Assembly (NCBI RefSeq): GCF_012974865.1
Contig: NZ_CP043633.1
Span: forward strand, 186,001-250,000
Source: Nonlabens sp. Ci31
Lineage (GTDB): Bacteria; Bacteroidota; Bacteroidia; Flavobacteriales; Flavobacteriaceae
Direction: 5' to 3'
Length of the DNA stretch: 64,000 bases
Under the pieces are notes generated by a model, which made no database searches, was not told the DNA's origin, and saw only the letters and a program-made list of their open reading frames with translations. Positions 54,735-63,915 of the stretch are shown here, one piece after another (positions within the stretch are counted from its first letter, which is position 1; each line of letters starts with the position of its first letter). The position numbers and the translations under genes were made by a program.

Positions 54735-56135
54735 ATGACTGATATGAGTAAATATGATGTGATCGTTTTAGGTAGTGGACCTGGCGGATATGTAACGGCA
54801 ATACGCGCGTCTCAACTGGGATTGAAAACGGCTATAGTTGAAAAAGAATCTCTAGGTGGCGTTTGTTTGAACTGGGGTTGTATTCCTACTAAAGCACTTA
54901 TAAAAAGTGCTGACGTATTCAATTACCTAAAGCATGCCGAAGATTATGGTCTTAAAGCAGATAATGTAGATAAAGATTTTACTGCTGTTGTAAAACGCAG
55001 CCGCGATGTGGCTGATGGAATGAGCAAAGGGGTACAGTTCTTACTAAAGAAAAATAAAATAGACGTAATCATGGGTTACGGTACGATAAAAAAAGGGAAG
55101 AAAATCGAAGTGAAAGCTGAAGATGGATCTACCTCTACCGTAGAAGGAGATCATATTATTATTGCTACTGGATCAAAATCCCGTATCCTTCCTTCTCTTC
55201 CACAAGATGGCGAGAAAGTGGTAGGTTATCGGGAAGCGATGACTTTAAAAACGCAGCCTAAAAAACTAATTGTAGTAGGATCTGGAGCAATAGGTGTAGA
55301 ATTTGCTTATTTCTATAATGCTATGGGAACTGAGGTTACTATAGTGGAATACTTAGACCGTATAGTTCCTATTGAAGATGCAGATATTTCTAAAGAAATG
55401 GAACGCAGCTTTAAAAAATCTGGAATCAAAGTAATGACGTCTAGCGAAGTGACTAAAGTAGATACTTCAGGTGATGGTGTGAAAGCTTATGTGAAAACCA
55501 AAAAAGGAGAAGAAATTCTTGAGGCAGATGTAGTTCTTAGTGCCGTAGGTATAGAGACTAACTTATCAGGAATAGGACTAGAAGAGGTGGGAATCTCTAC
55601 AGATCGCGGTAAAGTACTCGTAAACCAATGGTACCAAACCAACTTACCTGGATATTATGCTATTGGTGATATTACTGCTGGACCAGCACTAGCTCACGTT
55701 GCTAGTGCCGAAGGAATTCTTTGTGTAGAAAAAATAGCCAACATGCATGTGGAGCCTTTAGATTATGGCAACATCCCAGGTTGTACGTATGCTAATCCAG
55801 AAATTGCTAGCGTAGGTATGACTGAAGCACAAGCTAAAGAAGCTGGATACGAAATTAAAGTAGGTAAATTCCCTTTCAGCGCCTCAGGAAAAGCAAGTGC
55901 TTCTGGAACTAAAGAAGGATTTGTAAAAGTTATTTTTGACGCTAAGTATGGCGAGTGGTTAGGTTGTCACATGATAGGTGCCGGAGTAACCGACATGATT
56001 GCTGAAGCGGTTATCGCAAGAAAACTAGAAACTACAGGGCATGAAGTTCTCAAAACAGTTCATCCACACCCAACTATGAGTGAAGCAGTTATGGAAGCTG
56101 TTGCAGCTGCTTATGGTGAGGTGATTCATTTGTAG
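54735..56135 (+). CDS. lpdA: Dihydrolipoyl dehydrogenase (E3)
   Basis: A 466-residue flavoprotein: FAD motif [10 protein letters not shown] (11-20), redox disulfide Cys44-Cys49 ([13 protein letters not shown]), NAD motif [11 protein letters not shown] and the C-terminal His-Glu pair in [11 protein letters not shown]3 of 2-oxo-acid dehydrogenase complexes. The ATG at 54744 ([12 protein letters not shown]) is an equally likely start. Downstream a 10-copy heptamer array is followed by a strong terminator. Confidence 0.95.
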   Translation: MTDMSKYDVIVLGSGPGGYVTAIRASQLGLKTAIVEKESLGGVCLNWGCIPTKALIKSADVFNYLKHAEDYGLKADNVDKDFTAVVKRSRDVADGMSKGVQFLLKKNKIDVIMGYGTIKKGKKIEVKAEDGSTSTVEGDHIIIATGSKSRILPSLPQDGEKVVGYREAMTLKTQPKKLIVVGSGAIGVEFAYFYNAMGTEVTIVEYLDRIVPIEDADISKEMERSFKKSGIKVMTSSEVTKVDTSGDGVKAYVKTKKGEEILEADVVLSAVGIETNLSGIGLEEVGISTDRGKVLVNQWYQTNLPGYYAIGDITAGPALAHVASAEGILCVEKIANMHVEPLDYGNIPGCTYANPEIASVGMTEAQAKEAGYEIKVGKFPFSASGKASASGTKEGFVKVIFDAKYGEWLGCHMIGAGVTDMIAEAVIARKLETTGHEVLKTVHPHPTMSEAVMEAVAAAYGEVIHL

Positions 56136-56184
56136 TTTGTGAGTCTTTGAGTCTTGTGCTGTGAATTTTTTTGTATTAAGACTT

Positions 56185-56254
56185 TTAGTTATTAGTTATT
56201 AGTTATTAGTTATTAGTTATTAGTTATTAGTTATTAGTTATTAGTTATTAGTTA
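56185..56254. repeat. Ten perfect copies of the heptamer TTAGTTA
   Basis: An exact 70-bp array 49 bp after the lpdA stop codon and before the terminator. Same copy number and unit length as the paaY array but a different unit. No four-helix-bundle or other ORF lies next to it. Confidence 0.97.
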
Positions 56255-56271
56255 AAATAATTTTTTGAGTT

Positions 56272-56314
56272 AAAAGCCCCTATAAAATCTTTGACTTTAT
56301 AGGGGCTTTTTTTT
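56272..56314 (+). terminator. Terminator of lpdA
   Basis: AAAAGCCCCTATAAA pairs perfectly with TTTATAGGGGCTTTT around a 9-nt loop, followed by a T run. Confidence 0.93.
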
Positions 56315-56392
56315 GAGTTTTTCCCTTTGAGTAAATGTGCGCAGGACAATGGGGCTGTGCTGCTAGTAAAATCTAAAAGGCTTTATTATAAA

Positions 56393-56998
56393 TCAAAATC
56401 TATAATTAAAGCCTAAACTAAAAGTTCCCAATGGACTGGTCTTTGTGAAATTATTAAAGTCTGTGGCTCTTTGTCTTGCCAATAGATCTTGCTGGTATCT
56501 TAAGTCCATGGTCCAATTTTTACTCATTTTATACCGCAAGCCTAGTTGAACATATGGATTTAAAACAGTTAAACCACGTTCATCAAGCTGTACCATATGG
56601 TCAGCATCCATATTAAAAAAGGTTCCTGCACCAGCGTAGAAACTCCAGCGATTTGAAAATTTGAATTCTGTTTGTAGATTGATATAAGGATCAAAGGCTA
56701 TGTATGCGTTTACACCAGCTTCTGCTCTTAGCTTCCAAACCTTATTAAGTTTATAGTCTGCATAAAAGCCTACTCCTGCTCCTATCCAAATTTGATCATA
56801 CCTATCATTAATTCTACCTTGTGTTTTAATTTCCCTAAACCCAACTAATGCTTGAAGGCTAAGACCTGTTTCCCAACGATCTACGGGTTCTTCAAATTCA
56901 AATAAATAATTGGTAGAATTGGGTAGTTCTTCTTGAGCCTGAGTAAAGTGCAGCGCACCAAGAACGACGAGCGTACTTAAGATAAATTTGATTTTCAT
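56393..56998 (-). CDS. Outer-membrane beta-barrel protein
   Basis: A 201-residue protein with a signal peptide (FILSTLVVLGALHFTQA) and alternating amphipathic strands (GVGFYADYKLNKVWKLRAEAGV, WSFYAGAGTFFNM, NWTMDLRYQQDL) ending in FSLGFNYRF, whose C-terminal Phe is the BAM targeting signal. Small porin-like barrel without a recognised substrate. Confidence 0.75.
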   Translation of the reverse strand: MKIKFILSTLVVLGALHFTQAQEELPNSTNYLFEFEEPVDRWETGLSLQALVGFREIKTQGRINDRYDQIWIGAGVGFYADYKLNKVWKLRAEAGVNAYIAFDPYINLQTEFKFSNRWSFYAGAGTFFNMDADHMVQLDERGLTVLNPYVQLGLRYKMSKNWTMDLRYQQDLLARQRATDFNNFTKTSPLGTFSLGFNYRF

Positions 56999-57069
56999 GG
57001 TGTAGTTTTAAGGTTATTGGAAACAAATAAACCACAACCACCTATCAATCAAGTTTTTATTAACTCTAA

Positions 57070-57963
57070 TTACGGCTTCTTAACGCTTGGTTTTTCCTTA
57101 TAAAACACAAAAATCACTTCCTCACCTACTTGAAGGTTAGAGGCAAGATCAATGATTTCGCCATTTTTTTTCATCAATTGTATCTTGGCAGTATTGGGTG
57201 GTTTTCTACCTAAGCTCACCGCCTTAAGTGAAATGGTGTTAACAGGATCTATTAAAGTCAATTCCATTTCTTTCTTTTGGGAAACAGGGCTGTAAGCACT
57301 TAATATCTTATTTCCATTAATGGTGAGGTCTATTTGATCACCGTCTACTTCACCATCATCCCAAATAATTAATTTTAAATATGCTTCTTTCCAAAAAATA
57401 TTCAATCGCTCGCCACCTTTCAAATCGTTTTTTGCATACCGATTGAACATTTTATCCATTTGAATCTTTTGCTTGACACTATCTGGAATGCGGTTCATGC
57501 GGTTCACTCGTTTTTGAAATTTCTCCGTGCGTTTCTGTATTTTTTCTGCGGCTTTCATGACCAACTGACCATCAATACAGCTGGTTAAATCGTCGTAATA
57601 GCCTTTAAAGGTTCCTTCTATTTCTGAGCGCCCATTAAGTCTTCTCATTTTACCCGTGAAATAAACATTGCAAAAATCCAGCTGTTGGATATCTGACTTG
57701 GTATAAATAATATCTACCTCCCTAAATTCCAATAGATCCTCTTTGTCATCATACCTACCTATTATAGAAGCCTTAGTTTCATGTTGACCATTGAGGTCTG
57801 TATAAGAATAGCCTTTGATCATTCCATTTGTCTCTTTAAAATCCAATCTGAATGGTATCAAAGAGCTATCTGCTAGTTTTAAAAGACCTAGATATTCATA
57901 GGTCTGACCGTAAAGATTAGTAAAACAGCACATTAAACCTATCGTTAATAATTTAGCTATCAT
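57070..57963 (-). CDS. Secreted protein of unknown function
   Basis: A 297-residue protein with a signal peptide (LLTIGLMCCFTNLYGQ). Two parts can be seen: a beta-rich N-terminal region (YEYLGLLKLADSSLIPFRL, GYYDDL) and a C-terminal domain with IWDDGEVDGDQIDLTINGN, a block common in Bacteroidota secreted proteins. No catalytic motif. Its start codon is only 16 bp from the transposase stop codon of the adjoining insertion sequence, so its native promoter has probably been displaced. Confidence 0.7.
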   Translation of the reverse strand: MIAKLLTIGLMCCFTNLYGQTYEYLGLLKLADSSLIPFRLDFKETNGMIKGYSYTDLNGQHETKASIIGRYDDKEDLLEFREVDIIYTKSDIQQLDFCNVYFTGKMRRLNGRSEIEGTFKGYYDDLTSCIDGQLVMKAAEKIQKRTEKFQKRVNRMNRIPDSVKQKIQMDKMFNRYAKNDLKGGERLNIFWKEAYLKLIIWDDGEVDGDQIDLTINGNKILSAYSPVSQKKEMELTLIDPVNTISLKAVSLGRKPPNTAKIQLMKKNGEIIDLASNLQVGEEVIFVFYKEKPSVKKP

Positions 57964-57973
57964 ATTTTAAATT

Positions 57974-58934
57974 ATTGAGTTACACACTTAGCATCTGTTT
58001 TATATCTTTATGATAAATTGGTTTAGCTATTACCATTCTTTCTATTGTTTTATGGAATATGCTCTGTTTGGATTGAGATCGATTAATTCTAAAACAGAAT
58101 TCGTCAAAGTAGCTTTGCACATGCCATTTACTAACATGGGTAGGTATTGCTCTCAACCAAGATTTTAACTGCATAATTACAACATGTAGTTCTTTAAAAT
58201 TACTTCCGTTATTACTTAGCTTCTGCTCTATATCATAATTCTTTTTAAGTGGAGCATAACCTCTCCATTTATCGGTAACTATTTTTGCAGAGGGATCTAT
58301 ATGTTCTTCAAATATTGGAGTTAGTGATTTAGCTGAGTAATCATCTATAGACTTCACATAAACTCTTTTGATTTTATGTTCGGCGCTCAGTTCTACCGCT
58401 ATCACTGCTTTTTTCTTTTTTGAATCGTAACTTCTACCTTGCTTGCCTTGTTCTTTTCCCCCTACGGTAAATTCATCTACATGAACTATTTCGGTTAGAG
58501 GATATTTTTGACTGCTTTTCATTGACTTTCTAACTTTCTGCATGAAATACCAAGCGGTACCTTGACGGATATCAAATCGCTTTCCCATTTGAACACTGGA
58601 AACACTCTTGGTACTAGTACTCATTTCAAACACAACGCAGAATGCCTTTTGCAAACCAAATTTAACCTTATGAAACAAGGTGTTTGCAGTGGCGCTTTCA
58701 ACGTGATTGCAACTGTAACAGTGATATCTATAACCAGATTTTTCACAGCCCTTAGTGTGACCACATTTTGTACATGTAAAACCATCCTGCCATTTTATTT
58801 TTGCTAAATATGCTTTACAAGTATCATCATCTGGCAGTTCTTTCACAAAACTCAGTATATTTTGACCTTTAAATACTTCCATAACCCGTGTTATTAATGA
58901 TAACAAGATACGGAAACTATATGACTAACTCAAT
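57974..58934. mobile_element. IS1595-like insertion sequence (ends approximate)
   Basis: The transposase gene is flanked by inverted ATTGAGTTA at 57974-57982 and TAACTCAAT at 58926-58934, set in AT-rich imperfectly matching sequence; the true tips are probably 10-15 bp further out. I could not define a target duplication. A TATATTTG box at 58940-58947 points outward toward the TM2 gene. Confidence 0.7.
57980..58882 (-). CDS. IS1595-family (ISXO2-like) transposase
   Basis: About 300 residues from the ATG at 58882 (MEVFKGQNILSFVKELPDDD). A zinc ribbon (CTKCGHTKGCEKSGYRYHCYSCNH) precedes the ISXO2-like DDE domain: HVDEFTVGGKEQGKQGRSYD, VTDKWRGYAPL and the C-terminal SWLRAIPTHVSKWHVQSYFDEFCFRINR. 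Reading frame intact. A longer frame begins at a TTG at 58906 but the ATG start fits the family better. Confidence 0.9.
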   Translation of the reverse strand: MEVFKGQNILSFVKELPDDDTCKAYLAKIKWQDGFTCTKCGHTKGCEKSGYRYHCYSCNHVESATANTLFHKVKFGLQKAFCVVFEMSTSTKSVSSVQMGKRFDIRQGTAWYFMQKVRKSMKSSQKYPLTEIVHVDEFTVGGKEQGKQGRSYDSKKKKAVIAVELSAEHKIKRVYVKSIDDYSAKSLTPIFEEHIDPSAKIVTDKWRGYAPLKKNYDIEQKLSNNGSNFKELHVVIMQLKSWLRAIPTHVSKWHVQSYFDEFCFRINRSQSKQSIFHKTIERMVIAKPIYHKDIKQMLSV

Positions 58935-58977
58935 TAAATTATATTTGAGGTAAATATAACCAACTAAATAAGTTCTT

Positions 58978-59334
58978 ATGAAAACAAAATTAACTATTGC
59001 TCTAATGAGCGTTTTTATGATGCTGAGCACTTTTGCATTTGCATCCTTCCCAGTAGAAAGACAAGTAACTACTCAGGTGGTCACTCTAGAGAACGGTACA
59101 AGCGTAGAAGAATCTACTGCTACACTTACTTCTCCTGCAGCTGTTGCCTGGTCAGAAGATCAAACTATTGCTATACTTTTATGGTTTTTCCTTGGTGGAC
59201 TAGCTGGACATAGATGGTTCTTAGGGAGTCCATGGTACTGGAACGTATTATTCATCTTAACCGCCGGTTTCTTTTTTGTAGGATGGGTGATCGATGGAAT
59301 TGATATTATTACAGGAAGTTATCCTGGACTATAA
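58978..59334 (+). CDS. TM2 domain membrane protein
   Basis: A 118-residue protein with a signal peptide (LMSVFMMLSTFAFA) and a C-terminal TM2 domain: two helices (IAILLWFFLGGLAGHRWFLG and WNVLFILTAGFFFVGWVIDGID). TM2 domains are found in many small bacterial membrane proteins; role unknown. A TATATTTG box at 58940-58947, at the end of the insertion sequence, could drive it. A good terminator follows. Confidence 0.85.
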   Translation: MKTKLTIALMSVFMMLSTFAFASFPVERQVTTQVVTLENGTSVEESTATLTSPAAVAWSEDQTIAILLWFFLGGLAGHRWFLGSPWYWNVLFILTAGFFFVGWVIDGIDIITGSYPGL

Positions 59335-59354
59335 TTTTTAAACAATTATAAATG

Positions 59355-59392
59355 AAAAGCTCGTTTAGATTTAATTCTAAACGAGCTTTTTT
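59355..59392 (+). terminator. Terminator after the TM2 gene
   Basis: AAAAGCTCGTTTAGA and TCTAAACGAGCTTTT form a near-perfect stem with a 6-nt loop and T tail. Confidence 0.93.
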
Positions 59393-59582
59393 ATGGGTTA
59401 TTTTTTTTGGGGCATAGGCATTCCTAAGGCTTCTAACAGGCCTGTGTTTAATTTTTTACTTCGTATGCTTAAAAATACCGAACAAAAATATTTATTTATT
59501 AATTGTTATAAATAAAATCAATGCCTAACTTAATTTTTTACTATTATTGTTTTTCAAATTAATTTAAACAAACCTAATTAGA

Positions 59583-59990
59583 ATGAAAAAAATCAAATTG
59601 ATCGCATTACTTATGGTAATCGCTTTAGGAGTATCAAGCTGTTCACAACGTCTTATAGACTTTACTGTTATCAGTTCAAAAAATGTAAGCTTTAACATAG
59701 ATAAAGCAAAAGGTAAAAAAGTTAAACAATCTGACATGGGATTCATCGGTATCGGTGCTAACATTAAAGATGCAATGGACAAGGCTCTTGAAAGTGCTGG
59801 ACCTAACTTTGACATTCTTGTTGATGGTGTAGTATCTATTAAGCAGTACCCATTCTGGGCTGGTTATGTAGTTGAAGGTACTGCTCTTTCTAGTAAAGAC
59901 ATGATCGCTTCTATGGGTGAAGAAGAATTCAACAAATGGTACGCAAGTGCTAATGTTTTCCAATCTAAAGAAACTGCAACTCAAGAATAA
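59583..59990 (+). CDS. Small lipoprotein of unknown function
   Basis: A 135-residue protein with a lipobox (MVIALGVSSC) so Cys20 is the lipidated residue. The mature part (FTVISSKNVSFNIDKAKGKKVKQSD, GIGANIKDAMDKALESAGPNFDILVDGVV) has the shape of a family of short Bacteroidota lipoproteins; no enzymatic motif. Single gene with its own terminator. Confidence 0.8.
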   Translation: MKKIKLIALLMVIALGVSSCSQRLIDFTVISSKNVSFNIDKAKGKKVKQSDMGFIGIGANIKDAMDKALESAGPNFDILVDGVVSIKQYPFWAGYVVEGTALSSKDMIASMGEEEFNKWYASANVFQSKETATQE

Positions 59991-60014
59991 TTGAGAAACA
60001 TTTTTCTAAATAGA

Positions 60015-60047
60015 AAATTCCTTGAAGATATCTTCAGGGAATTTTTT
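60015..60047. terminator. Terminator between two convergent genes
   Basis: AAATTCCTTGAAGA and TCTTCAGGGAATTT form a stem with one mismatch and T runs on both strands, so it can serve the plus-strand lipoprotein gene and the minus-strand gene that ends at 60070. Confidence 0.8.
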
Positions 60048-60069
60048 TATGGATAAAATTTATTAAATT

Positions 60070-60600
60070 TTAAAAATCAAATAAATCAAGTTTTATCGTT
60101 AATCCTAATTGTATTATTATGGCATTTGCATCTCCTATGTTATAAGATTTGATTCCTACATGTGCTCCGTATGCATACTTTGATATATAAGCAAAGTTTG
60201 TGGCTATGAATGTTGCATCATCCCGAATTTGTGAGTCTTCGCTTAGATTAGCATTGAAAGCCTTTCCTCCATTCACGGTCCATCTGAATTTATCTGAAAC
60301 AGAATAACCTACTTCCACTCCGACTGGAACAAAAACCAATAACTCTGGAAAATCTATAATCCCGTCTGTTCTATCTGGTGTGTATACATTGTAATCAATA
60401 CCAGCTAAAACGCCTACATCAAATTTATCAGTTACATCATAAGACGCGTTGAAATAAGAATGTATAGAGAAGTCAAAGGCATTGGTATCATCTTCTACTG
60501 AAAAACCGTAACCACTATAAGCATACACGTGAAAAGGATGATCATCGTCTTTTTGTGCTGTTGTTAAAGCAGGAAATAATAGAAATGCAAGTAAAAGCAT
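60070..60600 (-). CDS. Outer-membrane beta-barrel protein
   Basis: A 176-residue protein with a signal peptide (LLLAFLLFPALTTAQ) and barrel-like strands (FNASYDVTDKFDVGVLAGIDYNV, GVEVGYSVSDKFRWTVNGGKAF) ending in LGLTIKLDLFDF. Length and pattern fit an eight-stranded barrel. No recognised function. Confidence 0.72.
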   Translation of the reverse strand: MLLLAFLLFPALTTAQKDDDHPFHVYAYSGYGFSVEDDTNAFDFSIHSYFNASYDVTDKFDVGVLAGIDYNVYTPDRTDGIIDFPELLVFVPVGVEVGYSVSDKFRWTVNGGKAFNANLSEDSQIRDDATFIATNFAYISKYAYGAHVGIKSYNIGDANAIIIQLGLTIKLDLFDF

Positions 60601-60703
60601 ACTGTTAATTTCATAGAGTTAGTTTTGAATAAAGTTATTATAAAAAATTATAGCTGAAACGTCTATTTTAGGTTAATTCAAGGTTGACATTGAAATTAAG
60701 GAC

Positions 60704-61123
60704 TTATGAGAATACAGATCTAATAGCCAGCTCATAGCCCTTCAACCCAAAGCCTGAAATCACTCCGGCAGCATGTTTAGAGATATAAGATACGTGTCTA
60801 AACGCCTCTCGATCCATTACGTTAGAAATATGCACTTCTATAACAGGAGTATTTATTCCTGCCACAGCATCTCCTATACCTACAGACGTATGCGTATAGG
60901 CACCGGCATTTAAGATGACAACCTCAAAACCATCTTCCTCTGCTTGCTGAAGTTTATCGATGATCTCTCCTTCTATATTGGACTGGAAATAACCCAGCTC
61001 TGCCTCTTTAAATTGAAATTGTAGTTCTGTAAAATGATCTTCAAAAGTTTTCGAACCGTAAATTTCAGGTTCGCGCTTGCCTAGTAAATTCAAATTAGGA
61101 CCGTTAAGGAGTAGTATTTTCAT
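60704..61123 (-). CDS. aroQ: Type II 3-dehydroquinate dehydratase
   Basis: A 139-residue protein that matches AroQ: LLNGPNLNLLGKREPEIYGS with the flexible-loop Arg17 and catalytic Tyr22, NAGAYTHTSVGIGDAV with the active His, and VEVHISNVMDREAFRH. Third step of the shikimate pathway; dodecameric enzyme. The 16-bp palindrome lies 23 bp upstream. Divergent, via one further gene, from xerD. Confidence 0.95.
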   Translation of the reverse strand: MKILLLNGPNLNLLGKREPEIYGSKTFEDHFTELQFQFKEAELGYFQSNIEGEIIDKLQQAEEDGFEVVILNAGAYTHTSVGIGDAVAGINTPVIEVHISNVMDREAFRHVSYISKHAAGVISGFGLKGYELAIRSVFS

Positions 61124-61145
61124 GGGTTAAAGATATTGGTTATTC

Positions 61146-61161
61146 CGCTTTCGCGAAAGCG
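61146..61161. repeat. Iterated palindrome CGCTTTCGCGAAAGCG upstream of aroQ
   Basis: A perfect copy in the intergenic region, 23 bp before the aroQ start. Confidence 0.95.
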
Positions 61162-61222
61162 AGACCTAAAAAAAGCCGATTCTTTAAAGAACCAGCTTTT
61201 TGACATAAGAATAAATTCCTAT

Positions 61223-61723
61223 TTAGAACTTAAATGCAGCTCCTGCTTGTATACTGTCAAAAGTATTACCGTCATTAGATATACCTTGGTAACCTAAAGT
61301 AAACAGTATGCTATCGGTGTCAAAAATAAATTTTGGCTCATATATAAGTCCGCCGTCATTACCATCGTTAATACCTATAGCATAACCTACATCTGCACCT
61401 ATACCAAAACCAGAATCTCCTAATCTATAAAGAGCCATCACCTTAACCGGGGCAAACTGCACATCATCTACTTCTATTTCTTGACCTAAAAACTCAACAT
61501 CTTTAGTAAAATAATTAGTAAATCCTACAGATGCTCCAAATGTAAGTTGATCACCAACTGGATAAAGATAGGCACCTTCAATACCTACACCAAAGTCAGA
61601 TATATCCCCAGCATCACCAATTGGTACTGCTCCCTTAATTCCTACAGCAATCTGACCATCTTGGGCTGTTGAAACGCCTATTGCAAAAACTGCTACTAAT
61701 GCACTTAATAATAATTTTTTCAT
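61223..61723 (-). CDS. Outer-membrane beta-barrel protein
   Basis: A 166-residue protein with a signal peptide (LLLSALVAVFAIGVSTAQ) and barrel strands (IAVGIKGAVPIGDAGDISDFGVG, GIGADVGYAIGIN) ending GAAFKF, whose terminal Phe fits BAM insertion. A TATATTTG box on the minus strand at 61754-61747 may be its promoter, though the TTG upstream is only 15 nt away. No substrate predicted. Confidence 0.78.
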   Translation of the reverse strand: MKKLLLSALVAVFAIGVSTAQDGQIAVGIKGAVPIGDAGDISDFGVGIEGAYLYPVGDQLTFGASVGFTNYFTKDVEFLGQEIEVDDVQFAPVKVMALYRLGDSGFGIGADVGYAIGINDGNDGGLIYEPKFIFDTDSILFTLGYQGISNDGNTFDSIQAGAAFKF

Positions 61724-61863
61724 GATTATTGTTTTTAAATTACTCTCAAATATAACATAGGTTTAGAAACAATTGTTAATTGTTACTAAAAATATTAACA
61801 AATATTTAGACTAAATCGAACAACTAAAGAAGAAAATCCAGAATAGTTTCTGACCTTTACCTC

Positions 61864-62760
61864 ATGAAGTGGAAACAAGCTATTAAAGACTTTGCCCTCT
61901 ATTCTCAGTTAGAACGAGGACTGTCTCTCCATACGATAAAAGCCTATAAAGGAGATTTACAAAAGCTTGAGAAATGGCTGGAAGAAAATCAGATGAATGA
62001 CCTACCGGTTTCTATTTCTCAAGACAACCTAAGGACTTATGTTTATGAATTGGCTAAAACGGTACAAGCCAGGTCTCAAGCAAGAGCTATAAGTAGTTTA
62101 AAAGCTTTCTTTGAATACTTAATTTTAGAGCGTTACAGAGAAGATCAACCTATGGCGCTCATAGAAGCTCCTAAAACAGGGCGTAAACTACCAGATACCT
62201 TAAGCACTACAGAAATAGACCTATTGATCAATAGCATCGATCGTTCTACACCAGAAGGAGAACGCAATCGTGCCATGCTAGAAACTCTTTATGCTTGTGG
62301 CTTGCGTGTAAGCGAATTAATCACTCTTAAAATAAGCGATCTATTCTTTAATGAAGGCTTTTTAAAAGTCACCGGTAAAGGGGACAAGCAACGTTTTGTC
62401 CCTATAGGGACTTACACTATTGAAATTATCGAACTCTACAAAAACGAAGTTCGCATTCATGTTCCTGTAAAACCAAACCATAGCGATACTCTTTTTCTCA
62501 ATAGACGAGGTGCTGGATTAACCAGGGCCATGATTTTTCATGTCACCAAACAACAAGCTGTTAAAGCTGGAATCAAAAAATCTATCAGTCCGCATACCTT
62601 TAGACATAGTTTTGCTACCCATTTGCTAGAAAATGGTGCCGACTTAAGATCCATTCAAATGATGCTGGGTCACGAGAGCATCACTACCACAGAAATTTAT
62701 ATGCATGTGGATCGCGCACATCTTTCTAAAGTGATGCAAAAACACCACCCTAGAGCTTGA
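61864..62760 (+). CDS. xerD: Tyrosine recombinase XerD
   Basis: A 298-residue tyrosine recombinase with the complete catalytic set: Arg148 (CGLRVSEL), Lys172 (TGKGDKQR), His244 and Arg247 (HTFRHSF), His270 (LGHES) and Tyr279 (TEIYMH). The N-terminal SAM-like domain (FALYSQLERGLSLHTIKAY) matches chromosomal XerD, which resolves chromosome dimers at dif with XerC and FtsK. Not an integron integrase: no extra alpha-helical insert. No dif site recognised nearby. Confidence 0.92.
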   Translation: MKWKQAIKDFALYSQLERGLSLHTIKAYKGDLQKLEKWLEENQMNDLPVSISQDNLRTYVYELAKTVQARSQARAISSLKAFFEYLILERYREDQPMALIEAPKTGRKLPDTLSTTEIDLLINSIDRSTPEGERNRAMLETLYACGLRVSELITLKISDLFFNEGFLKVTGKGDKQRFVPIGTYTIEIIELYKNEVRIHVPVKPNHSDTLFLNRRGAGLTRAMIFHVTKQQAVKAGIKKSISPHTFRHSFATHLLENGADLRSIQMMLGHESITTTEIYMHVDRAHLSKVMQKHHPRA

Positions 62761-62903
62761 TAATTACAAATAGCTTTGCTGGGCGTTTGGATTTAGACAC
62801 GCAACACTACTTCTTGCTTCTACTAAATTTTTGATAAAAGGATGGGTATTTTTTGGTATCCGCTTTCGCGAAAGCTAACTTTAACACAAACAAATACGAC
62901 ACA

Positions 62904-63851
62904 ATGAAAACTCTACAGTTTAAAAATGGCGACGAGATGGCCGCAATAGGATTAGGAACTTGGAAATCAAAGCCAGGCGAGGTGAAAGCAGCAGTCATCA
63001 CAGCACTAGAATCTGGATACCTACATATAGACTGTGCAGCCGTATACGGGAACGAAAAAGAAATAGGAGAAGCCTTTAATGAGGTGTTTTCTAAAGGAAA
63101 AATCAAAAGGGAAGACGTCTGGATCACTTCTAAGCTATGGAATAACGCCCATTTAAAACAAGACGTAGCTCCTGCTTTAGAACAGACCCTGAATGACTTA
63201 CAATTGGATTATCTAGACTTGTACCTCATCCACTGGCCTGTAGCTTTTAAACCTGAAACGTCGATGCCAGAAAAACCTGCAGATTATCTTTCTCCAAAGG
63301 AAGCACCTATACATGAAACTTGGAATGCTATGGTAGCTCTTAAAAAAGCTGGTAGAGCAAAACATGTAGGGGTTTCTAACTTTTCTACTAAAAAACTAGA
63401 AGACCTTCTTTCAAAAACAGATGAAGTTCCTGAAATGAATCAGGTAGAATTACATCCATTGCTACAACAAAACGAACTTTTAGCATATTGCTCTGAAAAA
63501 GGAATTCATTTAACTGCTTATTCTCCTTTGGGAAGTGGCGACCGCAGTGAAGAAATGAAGCGAGAAAATGAGCCGAATATGTTGCAAAATGAAACTGTAA
63601 AAACGATTGCTTCAAAACATAAGGCTAGTCCAGGACAGGTACTGATCAACTGGAGTGCACAACGCGGTACAGCGGTGATCCCTAAATCTACTAATGAAGG
63701 TCGTATCAAAGAAAATCTAGCATCAGACGCTTTAGATTTTGACAAAGAAGACCTCAAAAAGCTAGCGGCTATGGATGAGCACTACCGTTATGTCACTGGA
63801 ACGTTTTTTGAAGTACCAGAAAAAGGGTATGATAATATCTATGATGAGTAG
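62904..63851 (+). CDS. Aldo/keto reductase
   Basis: About 315 residues from the ATG at 62904 (MKTLQFKNGDEMAAIGLGTW); an earlier ATG would run through the palindrome at 62861-62876. AKR motifs: HIDCAAVYGNEKEIGEAF with Asp and catalytic Tyr, WITSKLWN with Lys, DLYLIHWPVAF with His, and the NADPH-binding IPKSTNEGRIKENL. Cytosolic reductase of aldehydes or ketones; substrate unknown. Confidence 0.92.
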   Translation: MKTLQFKNGDEMAAIGLGTWKSKPGEVKAAVITALESGYLHIDCAAVYGNEKEIGEAFNEVFSKGKIKREDVWITSKLWNNAHLKQDVAPALEQTLNDLQLDYLDLYLIHWPVAFKPETSMPEKPADYLSPKEAPIHETWNAMVALKKAGRAKHVGVSNFSTKKLEDLLSKTDEVPEMNQVELHPLLQQNELLAYCSEKGIHLTAYSPLGSGDRSEEMKRENEPNMLQNETVKTIASKHKASPGQVLINWSAQRGTAVIPKSTNEGRIKENLASDALDFDKEDLKKLAAMDEHYRYVTGTFFEVPEKGYDNIYDE

Positions 63852-63876
63852 TTATAATGGGTAATGGCTAAATTTA

Positions 63877-63915
63877 AAAACCTCTATTTGAAACTAACTT
63901 CAAATGGAGGTTTTC
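63877..63915 (+). terminator. Terminator after the aldo/keto reductase gene
   Basis: AAAACCTCTATTTGAA and TTCAAATGGAGGTTTT pair with one G-T type mismatch around a 6-nt loop. Confidence 0.88.

Noticed and set aside
61864..62760. Tyrosine recombinase as an integron or phage integrase
   Set aside because: Sequence and context match chromosomal XerD; no attC-like sites, phage genes or tRNA nearby.
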